A DNA stretch of 35,839 nt from Desulfobulbaceae bacterium (GTDB lineage: Bacteria; Desulfobacterota; Desulfobulbia; Desulfobulbales; Desulfobulbaceae): NCBI GenBank assembly GCA_003508005.1, contig DNUE01000067.1, forward strand, positions 5,944 to 41,782. Direction: 5' to 3'. The notes under the pieces are model-generated. The model had not been told where the DNA came from. It was given only the letters and a program-made list of their open reading frames with translations, and made no database searches. Numbering within the stretch: position 1 is the first letter of the stretch; each line of letters starts with the position of its first letter. The translations under genes were made by a program, and so were the position numbers. This document shows, in pieces, positions 1 to 10,550 of this stretch.

Positions 1-1136
1 CCGTGGCGGATGATGCCGCCGTGCTCCTGTTCGGGGCCGGGCATGAAGCCGGGCACGTCCTCCAGGCAGACCAGGGGGATGTTGAAGGCGTCGCAGAAGC
101 GGACAAAGCGGGCCGCCTTGCGCGAGGAGGCGATGTCAAGGCAGCCGGCCAGGACCATGGGCTGGTTGGCGACAATACCCACCGTTGAGCCCTGCATCCT
201 GGCGAAACCGATGACGATGTTGGCCGCAAACTCGGGCTGCAGCTCAAAAAAGTCGCCCTCGTCCACCACCTTGAAGATAAGCTCCTTCATGTCGTATGGG
301 TGGTTCGGCTCGTGGGGCACCAGGGTATCCAGGGATTTTTCCGATCGATCCGCCGGGTCGTTGCAGGGCCAGGTGGGCGGGTTTTCCCGGTTGTTGGACG
401 GCAGGAAGTTGAGAAATCGCCGCAGCAGCTGGAGCCCTTCCACCCCGTTGTCAAAGACCAGGTCGGCTACCCCGGAGCGCCGGGAGTGGGTCATCGCCCC
501 CCCCAGATCCTCGGCGGACACCTCCTCGTGGGTAATGGCTTTGACCACCTCCGGCCCGGTGACGAACATGTAGGCACTGTCCCTGATCATGAAGATGAAA
601 TCGGTCATCGCCGGGGAGTAGACGGCCCCGCCGGCGCAGGGTCCCATGATCATCGACACTTGGGGAATGACGCCGGAGGCCAGGACGTTGCGCTGAAAAA
701 CGTCAGCATAGCCGGCCAGGGCCTCGACGCCTTCCTGGATGCGTGCCCCGCCCGAGTCGTTCAAGCCGACCACCGGCGCGCCCACCTTCATGGCGTGGTC
801 CATGATCTTGCAGATCTTTTCCGCGTGGGCCGCCGACAGCGAACCGCCGAACACGGTAAAATCCTGGCTGAAGACAAAGACCAGCCGGCCGCAGACTGTG
901 CCGTAGCCGGTTACCACCCCGTCGCCTGGAATCTTCTGCCTGTCCATCCCGAAGTCCACGCAGCGGTGCTCGACAAACATGTCCCATTCCTCGAAGCTGC
1001 CGGCGTCCAGGAAGAGTTCGATCCGCTCGCGGGCAGTCATTTTGCCCTTGGCGTGCTGCTGGTCGATACGGCTCTGGCCGCCGCCCAGGCAGGCCGCTGC
1101 CCGTTTTTCGTCAAGTTTCTTTAGGATATCCTGCAT
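1..1136 (-). CDS. Acyl-CoA carboxylase carboxyltransferase subunit (methylmalonyl-CoA/propionyl-CoA type), 3' end cut by window edge
   Basis: This is the biotin-dependent carboxyltransferase (crotonase-fold) subunit that moves CO2 between carboxybiotin and an acyl-CoA, probably propionyl-CoA/methylmalonyl-CoA. The 378 visible codons begin MQDILKKLDEKR and contain family hallmarks: TARERIELFLD and SFEEWDMFV near residues 35-55, the oxyanion segment GLNDSGGARIQEG near 125, MGPCAGGAVYSPA near 165, and the second-half motif VPGFMPGPEQEHGG just before the edge. Family members are about 510-520 aa, so roughly 140 residues lie outside the window. The start at 1136 has GAGGA a few bases upstream. It follows prmA by 58 bp on the same strand, suggesting co-transcription. 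MmdA, PccB and the transcarboxylase 12S subunit cannot be separated here because no biotin carrier or decarboxylase partner is visible. Confidence 0.93.
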   Translation of the reverse strand, partial: MQDILKKLDEKRAAACLGGGQSRIDQQHAKGKMTARERIELFLDAGSFEEWDMFVEHRCVDFGMDRQKIPGDGVVTGYGTVCGRLVFVFSQDFTVFGGSLSAAHAEKICKIMDHAMKVGAPVVGLNDSGGARIQEGVEALAGYADVFQRNVLASGVIPQVSMIMGPCAGGAVYSPAMTDFIFMIRDSAYMFVTGPEVVKAITHEEVSAEDLGGAMTHSRRSGVADLVFDNGVEGLQLLRRFLNFLPSNNRENPPTWPCNDPADRSEKSLDTLVPHEPNHPYDMKELIFKVVDEGDFFELQPEFAANIVIGFARMQGSTVGIVANQPMVLAGCLDIASSRKAARFVRFCDAFNIPLVCLEDVPGFMPGPEQEHGGIIRH

Positions 1137-1194
1137 GCTTTTTTCCTCGTTTATCCTCGGGCGGCCAGGAATATCTGATGCCACCGGGTGGCAA

Positions 1195-2118
1195 TCAGCG
1201 ACCCTGGAGCAGCATGGCCACCCATTCCTCCTCGTGTTCGGTGCAGAACAGGTCGATGCCGTTGTCGGCAAATACTTTTTCCAGGTTGTGTTCCTGCTTG
1301 CCCCGCAGGATGCCGGAGAGGATCACCAGCCCCCTGTCGTGCAGCATGCGCTTGAAATCGGGTGCCATGGTGCAGAGGACATCGTGGACGATGTTGGCGA
1401 GAATCAGGTTGAAGGGACCCTGCACCTGGGCCAGGGGCTTGTCGTCCACGGCCACGTTCCAGTCCAGGCTGTTGATGTTGACGTTGTGGCGGGCTATCTT
1501 GACCGCCACCGGGTCGTTGTCGATGGCCAGGACCTGGTCGGCGCCGAACATCGCCGCGGCCATAGCCAGGATGCCTGTACCGGTGCCCACGTCAAGGACC
1601 CGAGCCGGCTTGCCGGTCTTGGGGTTTTTGAAGCAAGGCGCCATCAGAGACAGGGCCAGCTTGGTCGAGGCGTGCTGGCCCGTGCCAAAGGCCATGCCCG
1701 GATCCATGGTGAGGACCTTCTGGCCTGAGGCCGGCTGGTAATCTTCCCAGGAGGGCTTGATCACCAGACCGGGGATGATTTCCTTGGTGGTGAAAAACTG
1801 TTGCCAACTCGTGGCCCAGTCCTGATCGTCGATGATCTCGGTGGTTGGTTTGCCCAGGATCAGGTTGTAGATGGCGAAGAGCTTTTCCAGTTCCGGGGTC
1901 ACCGCCGCCAGCACCTTCGCCGCCTCTCTTTCGGTGTATTCCTTGCCGCGGGAATCTGCAAGGGGAAAGAAGGAGGTGATCAGCTTCTTGCGTTGGTCGG
2001 CCAAGGGTCGGATTTCGACGCCGCCCTGGCTCAGGACCCCGATCAGGTCGGACGCCGCTTCGGCGATCCTGGTGGGGCAGGTCAGGGAAATTTTCAGCCA
2101 TTTATTCGGGGTATTCAT
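1195..2118 (-). CDS. prmA: Ribosomal protein L11 methyltransferase
   Basis: This SAM-dependent methyltransferase modifies ribosomal protein L11 in the cytoplasm. The 307-aa product matches the usual PrmA length of about 290-310 aa. An N-terminal L11-binding region (starting MNTPNKWLKISLTC) is followed by the Rossmann methyltransferase domain. That domain has SAM motif I LDVGTGTGILAMAAA, an acidic motif II (VLAIDNDPVAV) and the catalytic-loop motif LILANIVHDVL, which resembles the family NIL/NxxA signature. The frame stays open upstream to 2211, but those residues are unlike the family. The start at 2118 was chosen because it begins the conserved domain and has AAGGAGA upstream, although that spacing is long. 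It is followed by the carboxyltransferase gene on the same strand. Confidence 0.93.
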   Translation of the reverse strand: MNTPNKWLKISLTCPTRIAEAASDLIGVLSQGGVEIRPLADQRKKLITSFFPLADSRGKEYTEREAAKVLAAVTPELEKLFAIYNLILGKPTTEIIDDQDWATSWQQFFTTKEIIPGLVIKPSWEDYQPASGQKVLTMDPGMAFGTGQHASTKLALSLMAPCFKNPKTGKPARVLDVGTGTGILAMAAAMFGADQVLAIDNDPVAVKIARHNVNINSLDWNVAVDDKPLAQVQGPFNLILANIVHDVLCTMAPDFKRMLHDRGLVILSGILRGKQEHNLEKVFADNGIDLFCTEHEEEWVAMLLQGR

Positions 2119-2370
2119 CGGTTTTTGGCGTTCTCCTTCATCGATGGTGCCGCAACAATTTTCCGATCGCCGCGTTACGCTGTTTCCTTCGTCATCGCAG
2201 TGAATCGCCATTTCTTTGAGGTAGAGATTTGCGCGCCTTGCCTTTGGGGCAAATTGTTTCCGCCATCTCGCTCGGCGGTTTTTGCGAAACCATCTTCATT
2301 GAATCCACGGCGGTTATATGCTAAGCATGGAGTGGCATGCGTCACTGTCCAGTTCAAGGTTGTTGGAGCC

Positions 2371-4296
2371 ATGAAACATACCATTCAGTTTCTCCCGGAC
2401 AATATAACCCTTACGGTGGACCAGGGCGAGAATTTATTGAGCGCCGCTGCCGCCGCCGGGGTGTATATCTCTGCCTTTTGCGGCGGCGACGGCGTCTGCG
2501 GCAAATGCAGGGTCAGGATTGACCAGGGCGAGGTCGCTTCGGAACGCACCGCTTTGAAGCAGGAGGAGTGGGACCAGGGTCTGCGCCTGGCCTGCCGATC
2601 CACCGTGCAGTCCGACCTGGTGGTAACCGTGCCAGAGAAGACCGCCGAAGGCCGCGCGGCCCTCAGGCGCAAGCCCAAGACGACCAGGACCATTTCCGCC
2701 CGCTCCCTGGACGCCCTGGTCGGCACCTGGAACGTCAATCCGCCGGTCATGAAGCTGTATCTGGAGCTTGATCCGCCGACCTTGCAGGACAATATCTCCG
2801 ACATGCAGCGGGTCATGCGCGGCTTCAGGAGCGCCAGGCCCGGGGAGCGGGAGCCCAATTACGACCACCCGGAGCTGATCAAGGAGCTTCCGGCCGTGCT
2901 CCGGGAGTCCAACTGGAAGGTGACCCTGCTGCTGCTGCACGGCAAGGGCGAGGAAGAGCCGGACCGGATCATCGATGTGGAGGCTGGCAACACTGCCGCC
3001 CGCCTGTACGGGCTGGCGGTAGATATCGGCACCACCACCTGCAGCGGGGTGCTCATTGATCTGAACAGCGGCGTGGTCATTGCCGAGGCTTCCGGCTACA
3101 ACGCCCAGATCAGGTATGGCGAAGATGTCATTTCCCGGATTATCTATGCCGGGCGGCCAGGCGGTCTCCGGGCCCTGCAGGAGAAGATCGTCTCCACCAT
3201 CAACGGGATCATCGATGATATCTGCAGAAATATGGTCATCAGCCCGGCGGACATCAGCTACATCATGGCCGCCGGCAACACGGTGATGTCGCACTTGCTC
3301 CTCGGCCTCGATCCGAAATACATCCGCGAGTCGCCCTATGTCCCGAGCGTCAGCCAGTTTCCGCTGACCAAGGCAGCCCCCTTGGGGATCCATGCCCATC
3401 CCAGCGTCCGCCTCTTTCTCTACCCCTGCATCGCCAGCTATGTCGGCGGCGATATCGTCTCCGGGGTGCATGCTTGCCAGATAGCCAAGTCCGAGAAGGT
3501 GAGCCTGTTCATCGATATCGGCACCAACGGGGAAATCGTGGTCGGCAACAAGGACTGGCTGGTATGCGCCGCCTGTTCCGCAGGCCCGGCCTTCGAGGGC
3601 GGCGGCATCAGGTACGGGATGCGGGCGGCTCCGGGGGCTATTGAAAACTTTCATATCCATCCCCAGTCCCTGGAGCCGATGATCGTGACCATCGGCCGGC
3701 TCAAGCCGAGCGGCATCTGCGGCTCCGGCCTGATTTCCATTGTTTCCGAGCTGCTGGAGGCCAGGGTCATCGACCAGCAGGGCAAGTTTGATCGCGAGCT
3801 GCGGAATTCCCGCATCCGTTCCGGGGTGGATGGCTGGGAATATGTGCTGGCCTGGGGCCAGGACTCGCTCATCGGCGAGGATATCGTCATCACCGAGGTG
3901 GACCTGGACAACCTGATGCGGGCCAAGGGGGCAATGTATGCCGGCTACCAGACCCTGCTCGGCTCCGTCGGACTCGGCTTCGGCGATTTGGACCAGGTGA
4001 TCCTGGCCGGCAATTTCGGGGCATTCATCGATCTGGAACGGGCGATCTGCATCGGCCTGCTGCCGGACCTTGACCGGGACCGCTTTTACTACCTGGGCAA
4101 TGCCTCGATGCTCGGCTGCCAGATCAGCCTCACCGATGTCAAGCGCTTCCGGGAACGGGTCAGGGTCCGCCAGCTGATGACCAACATGGAGCTTTCCGAA
4201 AACCCGGAGTTCATGATCAACTACATGGCCTCCCTCTTCCTGCCGCATACCGACATGTCCCTCTTCCCCAGCGTCCAGGCCAAGCTGGCCCGGTAG
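2371..4296 (+). CDS. Ferredoxin-ASKHA protein, reductive activator of corrinoid proteins (RACo/RamA-like, DUF4445)
   Basis: Members of this family use a [2Fe-2S] cluster and ATP to reduce inactive Co(II) corrinoid proteins to Co(I). The 641-aa product has an N-terminal plant-type ferredoxin domain with ligands Cys37, Cys43, Cys46 (CGGDGVCGKC) and Cys75 (LACRS). A linker follows, then an ASKHA ATPase-fold domain with AVDIGTTTCSGV near residue 215, LFIDIGTNGEIVV near 380 and VILAGNFGAFIDLERA near 550. The start at 2371 was chosen because the ferredoxin fold begins there; the frame runs much further upstream without family similarity, and only a weak GGAG precedes the ATG. No corrinoid methyltransferase or corrinoid protein is encoded in the window, so the partner is unknown. 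It is 34 bp upstream of glycogen phosphorylase on the same strand. The 253-bp gap separating it from divergent prmA shows no convincing regulatory site. Confidence 0.88.
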   Translation: MKHTIQFLPDNITLTVDQGENLLSAAAAAGVYISAFCGGDGVCGKCRVRIDQGEVASERTALKQEEWDQGLRLACRSTVQSDLVVTVPEKTAEGRAALRRKPKTTRTISARSLDALVGTWNVNPPVMKLYLELDPPTLQDNISDMQRVMRGFRSARPGEREPNYDHPELIKELPAVLRESNWKVTLLLLHGKGEEEPDRIIDVEAGNTAARLYGLAVDIGTTTCSGVLIDLNSGVVIAEASGYNAQIRYGEDVISRIIYAGRPGGLRALQEKIVSTINGIIDDICRNMVISPADISYIMAAGNTVMSHLLLGLDPKYIRESPYVPSVSQFPLTKAAPLGIHAHPSVRLFLYPCIASYVGGDIVSGVHACQIAKSEKVSLFIDIGTNGEIVVGNKDWLVCAACSAGPAFEGGGIRYGMRAAPGAIENFHIHPQSLEPMIVTIGRLKPSGICGSGLISIVSELLEARVIDQQGKFDRELRNSRIRSGVDGWEYVLAWGQDSLIGEDIVITEVDLDNLMRAKGAMYAGYQTLLGSVGLGFGDLDQVILAGNFGAFIDLERAICIGLLPDLDRDRFYYLGNASMLGCQISLTDVKRFRERVRVRQLMTNMELSENPEFMINYMASLFLPHTDMSLFPSVQAKLAR

Positions 4297-4330
4297 AGGG
4301 CACCTCTGTCGTGTTGCCGGGAGAACGAAC

Positions 4331-6841
<2,511 letters not shown>

Positions 6842-7163
6842 GGGCATGACGTCCTGCCGGAGGGTTGACGCGCTGTACCAGCCTGGCAGCCGGCCGAAAG
6901 AACGGTAAGCGGCACCCCCCGCAGCCGGTTGCCGAGGCTGGTCACGGTCGCGGCCGCGCACCCGGTCCCGATCAGGCCGTTTCCTTCCGGGTGAACTCAG
7001 GGGTCAAGGATGCCTGCAAGAGAGTGCGTCAAGGATAAAGATGCGTCCCCATACAGTCTCGGCGACCCCACACAATCACAGGCCTCCTTGACCCTGGCAT
7101 TAGCCCGGCAGGTTGCGACAGTACTGATCGAGACCGGGTGCGCGTTAGGTACCGTGCTGCCGG
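6842..7163. other. Gene-free gap between glgP and the convergent patatin gene
   Basis: I see no credible gene in this stretch. Small open frames lack ribosome-binding sites and family similarity. It contains an imperfect inverted repeat, annotated separately at 6998-7097. No stem followed by a T-run is evident for either of the convergent genes that end here. Confidence 0.6.
6998..7097. repeat. Imperfect inverted repeat with 19-bp arms, possible small mobile or REP-like element
   Basis: The left arm at 6998-7016 (CAGGGGTCAAGGATGCCTG) is nearly the reverse complement of the right arm at 7079-7097, differing mainly at the outer end and at one inner base. The arms enclose about 62 bp with no coding potential. 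The shared core GGGTCAAGGA/TCCTTGACCC resembles arms of small palindromic elements of the REP type, but only one copy is in this window, so it cannot be assigned to a family. Confidence 0.45.
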
Positions 7164-9392
7164 CTAAAAGAGCTTGCCGAGGTAGAGGTACAGGCTTTCG
7201 TTGCCGTATTCCGCCAGGCCGTAGCCCAGGTAGATCGGGCCGATGGGGGTGTCCAGGCCGAGAAACAGGCTGCCGGCGGTGATGGTGTTCCCTGGCTCGA
7301 TGTCCTCGGTCCGGTCCCAGACATTGCCCTGTTCGAGGGAACCGCCGATATAGATCGGCAGGAAGGCGAAGTCCCCGAAGCGGCGGAAGGCGATGAGGCG
7401 GAGCAGTCCAAAATGCTGGCCGCTCAGTTCGTCCTGGTTGAAGCCGGAGAGCCGGAACAGGCCGCCGGCGGTGAACAGGCTTTCCAGGGGGGCATTGCTG
7501 TCCAGGGTGGTTTCGTAGCGCAGCGAGCCGAGGAAGGAATACCGGCCCCAGGTTCCGACGGAGAGCCAGTTCGCCTTTGCCTGGTCGTAGTCCGAATCGG
7601 AGCCAAAAAACTCCCGCGAGGAGATGAACTCAAAGCCTCCCGCCGCCCCGCTGGTGGGGAAGGCGGTATTGTTCAGTTTGTCCAGGGCGAGCCGGGCAAA
7701 GATTTCACCGTTGGTGAAATCGTATTCCGGTTCGTCATGGAGGCCGATCAGCACCTCCGTGCTTCCCACGGACCACTTGTAGCCGAGGCGCGCCTCTCCC
7801 CAGGCGCCAAGTTCACGGCCGCCCGCCAGCATGGCGCCTATGCGGGTGGTCCGGTATTCGGCCTGCAGGTCGCCGAGGACAAAGCGGCTGCTCTGCTTGG
7901 TCTGATAGAACAGGGAAGGGTTGATGAAATAGCGGGAATCCGCGTCCAGGGGCTGATACAGTTCGGTGGATGCCGAAGGGTCACGACCGACCTGGGCCGC
8001 AGTCCGCCACTCGCCGGCCAGGCTGTTGATCGCGGTGCGGGTGTAGGCCAGGCCGACATTCAGGGTGCTGACCCCCTTGAAATTATTGGCGGATGCCAAC
8101 CCCAGCTGGAGGTAATTCGGTCCCCACCTTCGTTCCTGGACATGCAGCACGATTCCCTTTCGCCCCCCTTCCTCGACAATTTCGTAGTGGATGTTCTCGA
8201 AGAGTTCCATCCCGTAAATCCGGGCGATATCTTCCTCCAGGGCCGCAGTGTCCAGGGGTTTTCCAATCCGAACCCGGAGCCTGGCGCTGAGCAGCTCGTC
8301 GCTGATCCGGGACTGGTTATCCAGGCGAACGAATTCCACCACCGGCATGGCCGGATCCCTGGCCGTGCGTTCCGCCAGATAGGCTTGGTAGGCGTTTTCG
8401 CCGGGGGCAAGGCGGGCGAGGGCTTTTCGTTTATCGTTGGCGGCGGCCATCCCCCGGGGGATGGCTTCCCCGGCCCTGGCAAAGTCCGAGGAACTGATCC
8501 CCTTCAGATCGGGAACGAGAAGGATGTCCTGCTTGCGCAGCGTTGCGAGCTGCGCCTCGGTATTGCTCCGGGTGAGGATGCTGGTCAGCTGGTTGGTGAT
8601 GGCCAGGGCGTTTTGCAGCTCATCCCGGGGGCTCAAGGGGGTGCTGATGTCGACGACGATGAGGGTGTCCGCGCCCATGCTCCGGGCAACATCCATGGGC
8701 AGGTTGTTGCTGACCCCGCCGTCCACCAGCAGCCGGCCATCGATTTCCACAGGGGCAAAGACCGCCGGGACCGACATGCTGGCGCGCATGGCGAGAGAGA
8801 GATCGCCCTGGTCGAGAACCACCTCCTTGCCGGTGACGATATCGGTGGCCACCGCCCGGAAAGGAATCCGCAGCCGGTTGAAATCACGGGTCCCCTCGAC
8901 GGCCAGAATCAGTCTCTTGAACAGCTGATCGAGTTTCTGCCCCTGCAGGACCCCGGCCGGCAGACTGAAGGAGCCGTCCTTCAAGCCCGCCTTTGCCTTC
9001 AGCAGGTTGAGGTCGTCATCCCGCTTGCGCCGGAAGGAACGCTCCTCGCGCTGAATTTCGTCAAGGAAGGCGTCTGACCAGTCTACCCCGGTCAGGGCCT
9101 GTTCAATTTCCTCAATGCTCATTCCTGAGGCATATAAACCGCCGATGATGGACCCCATGCTTGAGCCGGCGATGCAGTCGATGGGAATCCGAAGCTCCTC
9201 CAGGACCCTGATAACCCCGATATGGGCTGCTCCGCGGGCACCGCCACCGCTCAGGACCAGACCGATTTTCGGCCTTGCCGAATTTATTTCGGCTATTTCT
9301 GCACCCGAAGCCTGGAATGCTGTGCCTGTAAGTAGAAGAGCGACAAGGATGGCCAGAGGAGGCAAGGCAGTCCCGGTGCGACGGCGGAACAT
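7164..9392 (-). CDS. Patatin-like phospholipase with C-terminal beta-barrel (PlpD-type, type Vd autotransporter)
   Basis: This is an outer-membrane protein with a lipase domain that is probably surface-exposed or secreted. The 742-aa product starts with a signal peptide (basic MFRRR, hydrophobic residues 10-25, cleavage around ASGA near residue 31). The patatin domain has the glycine-rich oxyanion loop GGGARG near residue 50, the nucleophile motif GSSMG (Ser78) and the catalytic-dyad region LLVDGGVSNN near residue 222. A POTRA-like segment lies near 340-420, and a beta-strand-rich Omp85-like barrel runs to the end, closing with YLYLGKLF, whose terminal Phe is typical of outer-membrane proteins. 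The length matches Pseudomonas PlpD. AAGGAG sits 6 bp upstream of the ATG. The gene stands alone, so a self-contained transporter/effector is consistent with context. Substrate specificity is not visible. Confidence 0.92.
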   Translation of the reverse strand: MFRRRTGTALPPLAILVALLLTGTAFQASGAEIAEINSARPKIGLVLSGGGARGAAHIGVIRVLEELRIPIDCIAGSSMGSIIGGLYASGMSIEEIEQALTGVDWSDAFLDEIQREERSFRRKRDDDLNLLKAKAGLKDGSFSLPAGVLQGQKLDQLFKRLILAVEGTRDFNRLRIPFRAVATDIVTGKEVVLDQGDLSLAMRASMSVPAVFAPVEIDGRLLVDGGVSNNLPMDVARSMGADTLIVVDISTPLSPRDELQNALAITNQLTSILTRSNTEAQLATLRKQDILLVPDLKGISSSDFARAGEAIPRGMAAANDKRKALARLAPGENAYQAYLAERTARDPAMPVVEFVRLDNQSRISDELLSARLRVRIGKPLDTAALEEDIARIYGMELFENIHYEIVEEGGRKGIVLHVQERRWGPNYLQLGLASANNFKGVSTLNVGLAYTRTAINSLAGEWRTAAQVGRDPSASTELYQPLDADSRYFINPSLFYQTKQSSRFVLGDLQAEYRTTRIGAMLAGGRELGAWGEARLGYKWSVGSTEVLIGLHDEPEYDFTNGEIFARLALDKLNNTAFPTSGAAGGFEFISSREFFGSDSDYDQAKANWLSVGTWGRYSFLGSLRYETTLDSNAPLESLFTAGGLFRLSGFNQDELSGQHFGLLRLIAFRRFGDFAFLPIYIGGSLEQGNVWDRTEDIEPGNTITAGSLFLGLDTPIGPIYLGYGLAEYGNESLYLYLGKLF

Positions 9393-9728
9393 AGTATCTC
9401 CTTGAAATTACTATTTGTTGTGATCTGAGATGCTGCCCGGAGGCACAGTACGTTCGGGGTGCGCAGCAACAGGGGGCACCAGCCGCATCTCAAGGGGGGG
9501 TGCGTTTCTCCTCTCGGCTGTCCCGGAGAGTACCCGACAATGGTGCAGTTGAAAAGGCCTTTGTCGCCGCAGTGGTCTCCGGCCATCCTTGCGGAACAAC
9601 GTCATGCGCTCGACTCCAGGCACGTGCTCTGGCAGTTGCCCGTCCCGGGATGTCCGCCCTGTGTCATCGCTCTGATGCCTTTCTGGCTAAACCAGCAGCA
9701 TTAGGCTATTATGGATATGCAATGGTTA
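9393..9728. other. Gene-free gap upstream of the divergent patatin gene
   Basis: About 340 bp with no gene that I can support. Two overlapping plus-strand open frames of about 80 codons lack ribosome-binding sites and show proline/arginine-rich composition typical of non-coding GC-rich DNA. The right end becomes AT-rich at the tRNA promoter. Sites controlling the patatin gene presumably lie at the left end but cannot be recognised. Confidence 0.5.
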
Positions 9729-9757
9729 TTGACAAGTGCATATGAATTGTATAATAT
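9729..9757 (+). promoter_or_regulatory. Sigma70-type promoter for tRNA-Gly and probably the rimP operon
   Basis: A perfect -35 hexamer TTGACA at 9729-9734 is followed by TATAATAT at 9750-9757. Using TAATAT as the -10 gives a 17-bp spacer, while TATAAT gives 15 bp. The tRNA begins about 24 bp downstream, consistent with a short processed leader. It lies in an AT-rich island of otherwise GC-rich DNA. Confidence 0.75.
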
Positions 9758-9780
9758 AGTTTGCTTTGATGAGTTGACAT

Positions 9781-9856
9781 GCGGGTGTAGCTCAGCTGGT
9801 AGAGCACAAGCTTCCCAAGCTTGGGGTCGCGGGTTCGAGCCCCGTTGCCCGCTCCA
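9781..9856 (+). tRNA. tRNA-Gly (anticodon CCC)
   Basis: The 76-nt cloverleaf reads cleanly. The acceptor stem GCGGGTG pairs with TGCCCGC (two G-T pairs), followed by T and an encoded CCA end. The D arm is GCTCAGCTGGTAGAGC. The anticodon stem CAAGC/GCTTG encloses the loop TTCCCAA with anticodon CCC at 9814-9816, which decodes GGG. The T arm contains GGTTCGAGCC. It heads the rimP-nusA-infB operon, the place occupied by metY (initiator tRNA) in E. coli. Confidence 0.97.
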
Positions 9857-9933
9857 GTCAATGGTTTGTCGACTCGCCGGCCCTATCGTGAGAACGAAGG
9901 GCTGGGTCATACGCGGCATTCGCCGTTGCTATG

Positions 9934-9958
9934 AAAGTGGGCTCTGCCCGCTTTTTTT
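9934..9958 (+). terminator. Rho-independent terminator or attenuator between tRNA-Gly and rimP
   Basis: AAAGTGGGC at 9934-9942 pairs with GCCCGCTTT at 9946-9954 (one G-T pair) around the loop TCT, and the T-run continues to 9958. It would end the tRNA transcript. Because no other promoter is evident before rimP, partial read-through is the likely way the operon is expressed, making this a candidate attenuator. Confidence 0.75.
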
Positions 9959-10014
9959 ATTTATTCTCTGTGGACGGCGGCGCCGGTTCAGCAGGGGCAA
10001 GAAGTACAGTGGCT

Positions 10015-10470
10015 ATGGGAACGGAAAAGGTCCTGGCGGCAATTGAGCAATATGCTGAACTCCTGTTGCGCGGCATGGGTCTGGAGCTGGTGGAGGTTCA
10101 GTACAGGCGAGAGGGGTACGGCTGGGTGCTGCGCCTGTTCATCGACAGGGAACAGGGGGTCAGTCTTGACGACTGTGCCGCGGTGAGCAGGGCGATAAGC
10201 ACCTGGCTGGACGTGGAGGATCTGATAGAACATGCCTATCACCTGGAAGTGTCCTCGCCCGGCCTGGAGCGGCCGTTAAAAAAAATTGAAGATTTTCAGA
10301 GGTTTGCCGGAAAAAAAGCAAAAGTCAAGCTCAAGGAGCCCCGGGACGGGCAAAAGGTATTTATCGGGATACTGGAACAGGTTTCCGGCGAGCAGGTGAC
10401 CCTGCTTGCCGACGGCAAACCGGTGACCATTCTCTTTGAGGAAATCGCCCGGGCGCGGCTGGCCTTATAG
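10015..10470 (+). CDS. rimP: Ribosome maturation factor RimP
   Basis: RimP is a cytoplasmic factor needed for maturation of the 30S subunit. The 151-aa product has the two usual domains. The N-terminal alpha/beta domain contains LRLFIDREQGVSLDDCAAVSR and the conserved segment YHLEVSSPGLERPL (residues about 80-93). The C-terminal SH3-like domain ends in FEEIARARLAL. An upstream in-frame ATG exists at 9931 but lies inside the terminator hairpin and encodes unrelated residues, so the start at 10015 (MGTEKVLAAI) is preferred; its ribosome-binding site is weak. It is the first protein gene of the operon and lies 80 bp upstream of nusA, the standard order. Confidence 0.93.
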   Translation: MGTEKVLAAIEQYAELLLRGMGLELVEVQYRREGYGWVLRLFIDREQGVSLDDCAAVSRAISTWLDVEDLIEHAYHLEVSSPGLERPLKKIEDFQRFAGKKAKVKLKEPRDGQKVFIGILEQVSGEQVTLLADGKPVTILFEEIARARLAL

Positions 10471-10550
10471 CCATGTGGCCTGCATCGTGAAACAAGGAGT
10501 GAGCGTTACGCAAGGCACTGTGTGGCGGCTGAGTAATTGGGAGCAGAGAA

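Noticed and set aside
1801..2370. Long upstream extension of the corrinoid-activator frame, reaching into prmA
   Set aside because: It is antisense to prmA and unrelated to ferredoxin-ASKHA proteins; the ferredoxin domain begins at 2371.
9459..9745. Two overlapping plus-strand open frames of about 80 codons before the tRNA
   Set aside because: There is no ribosome-binding site, no recognisable family, and low-information composition; one runs into the tRNA promoter.
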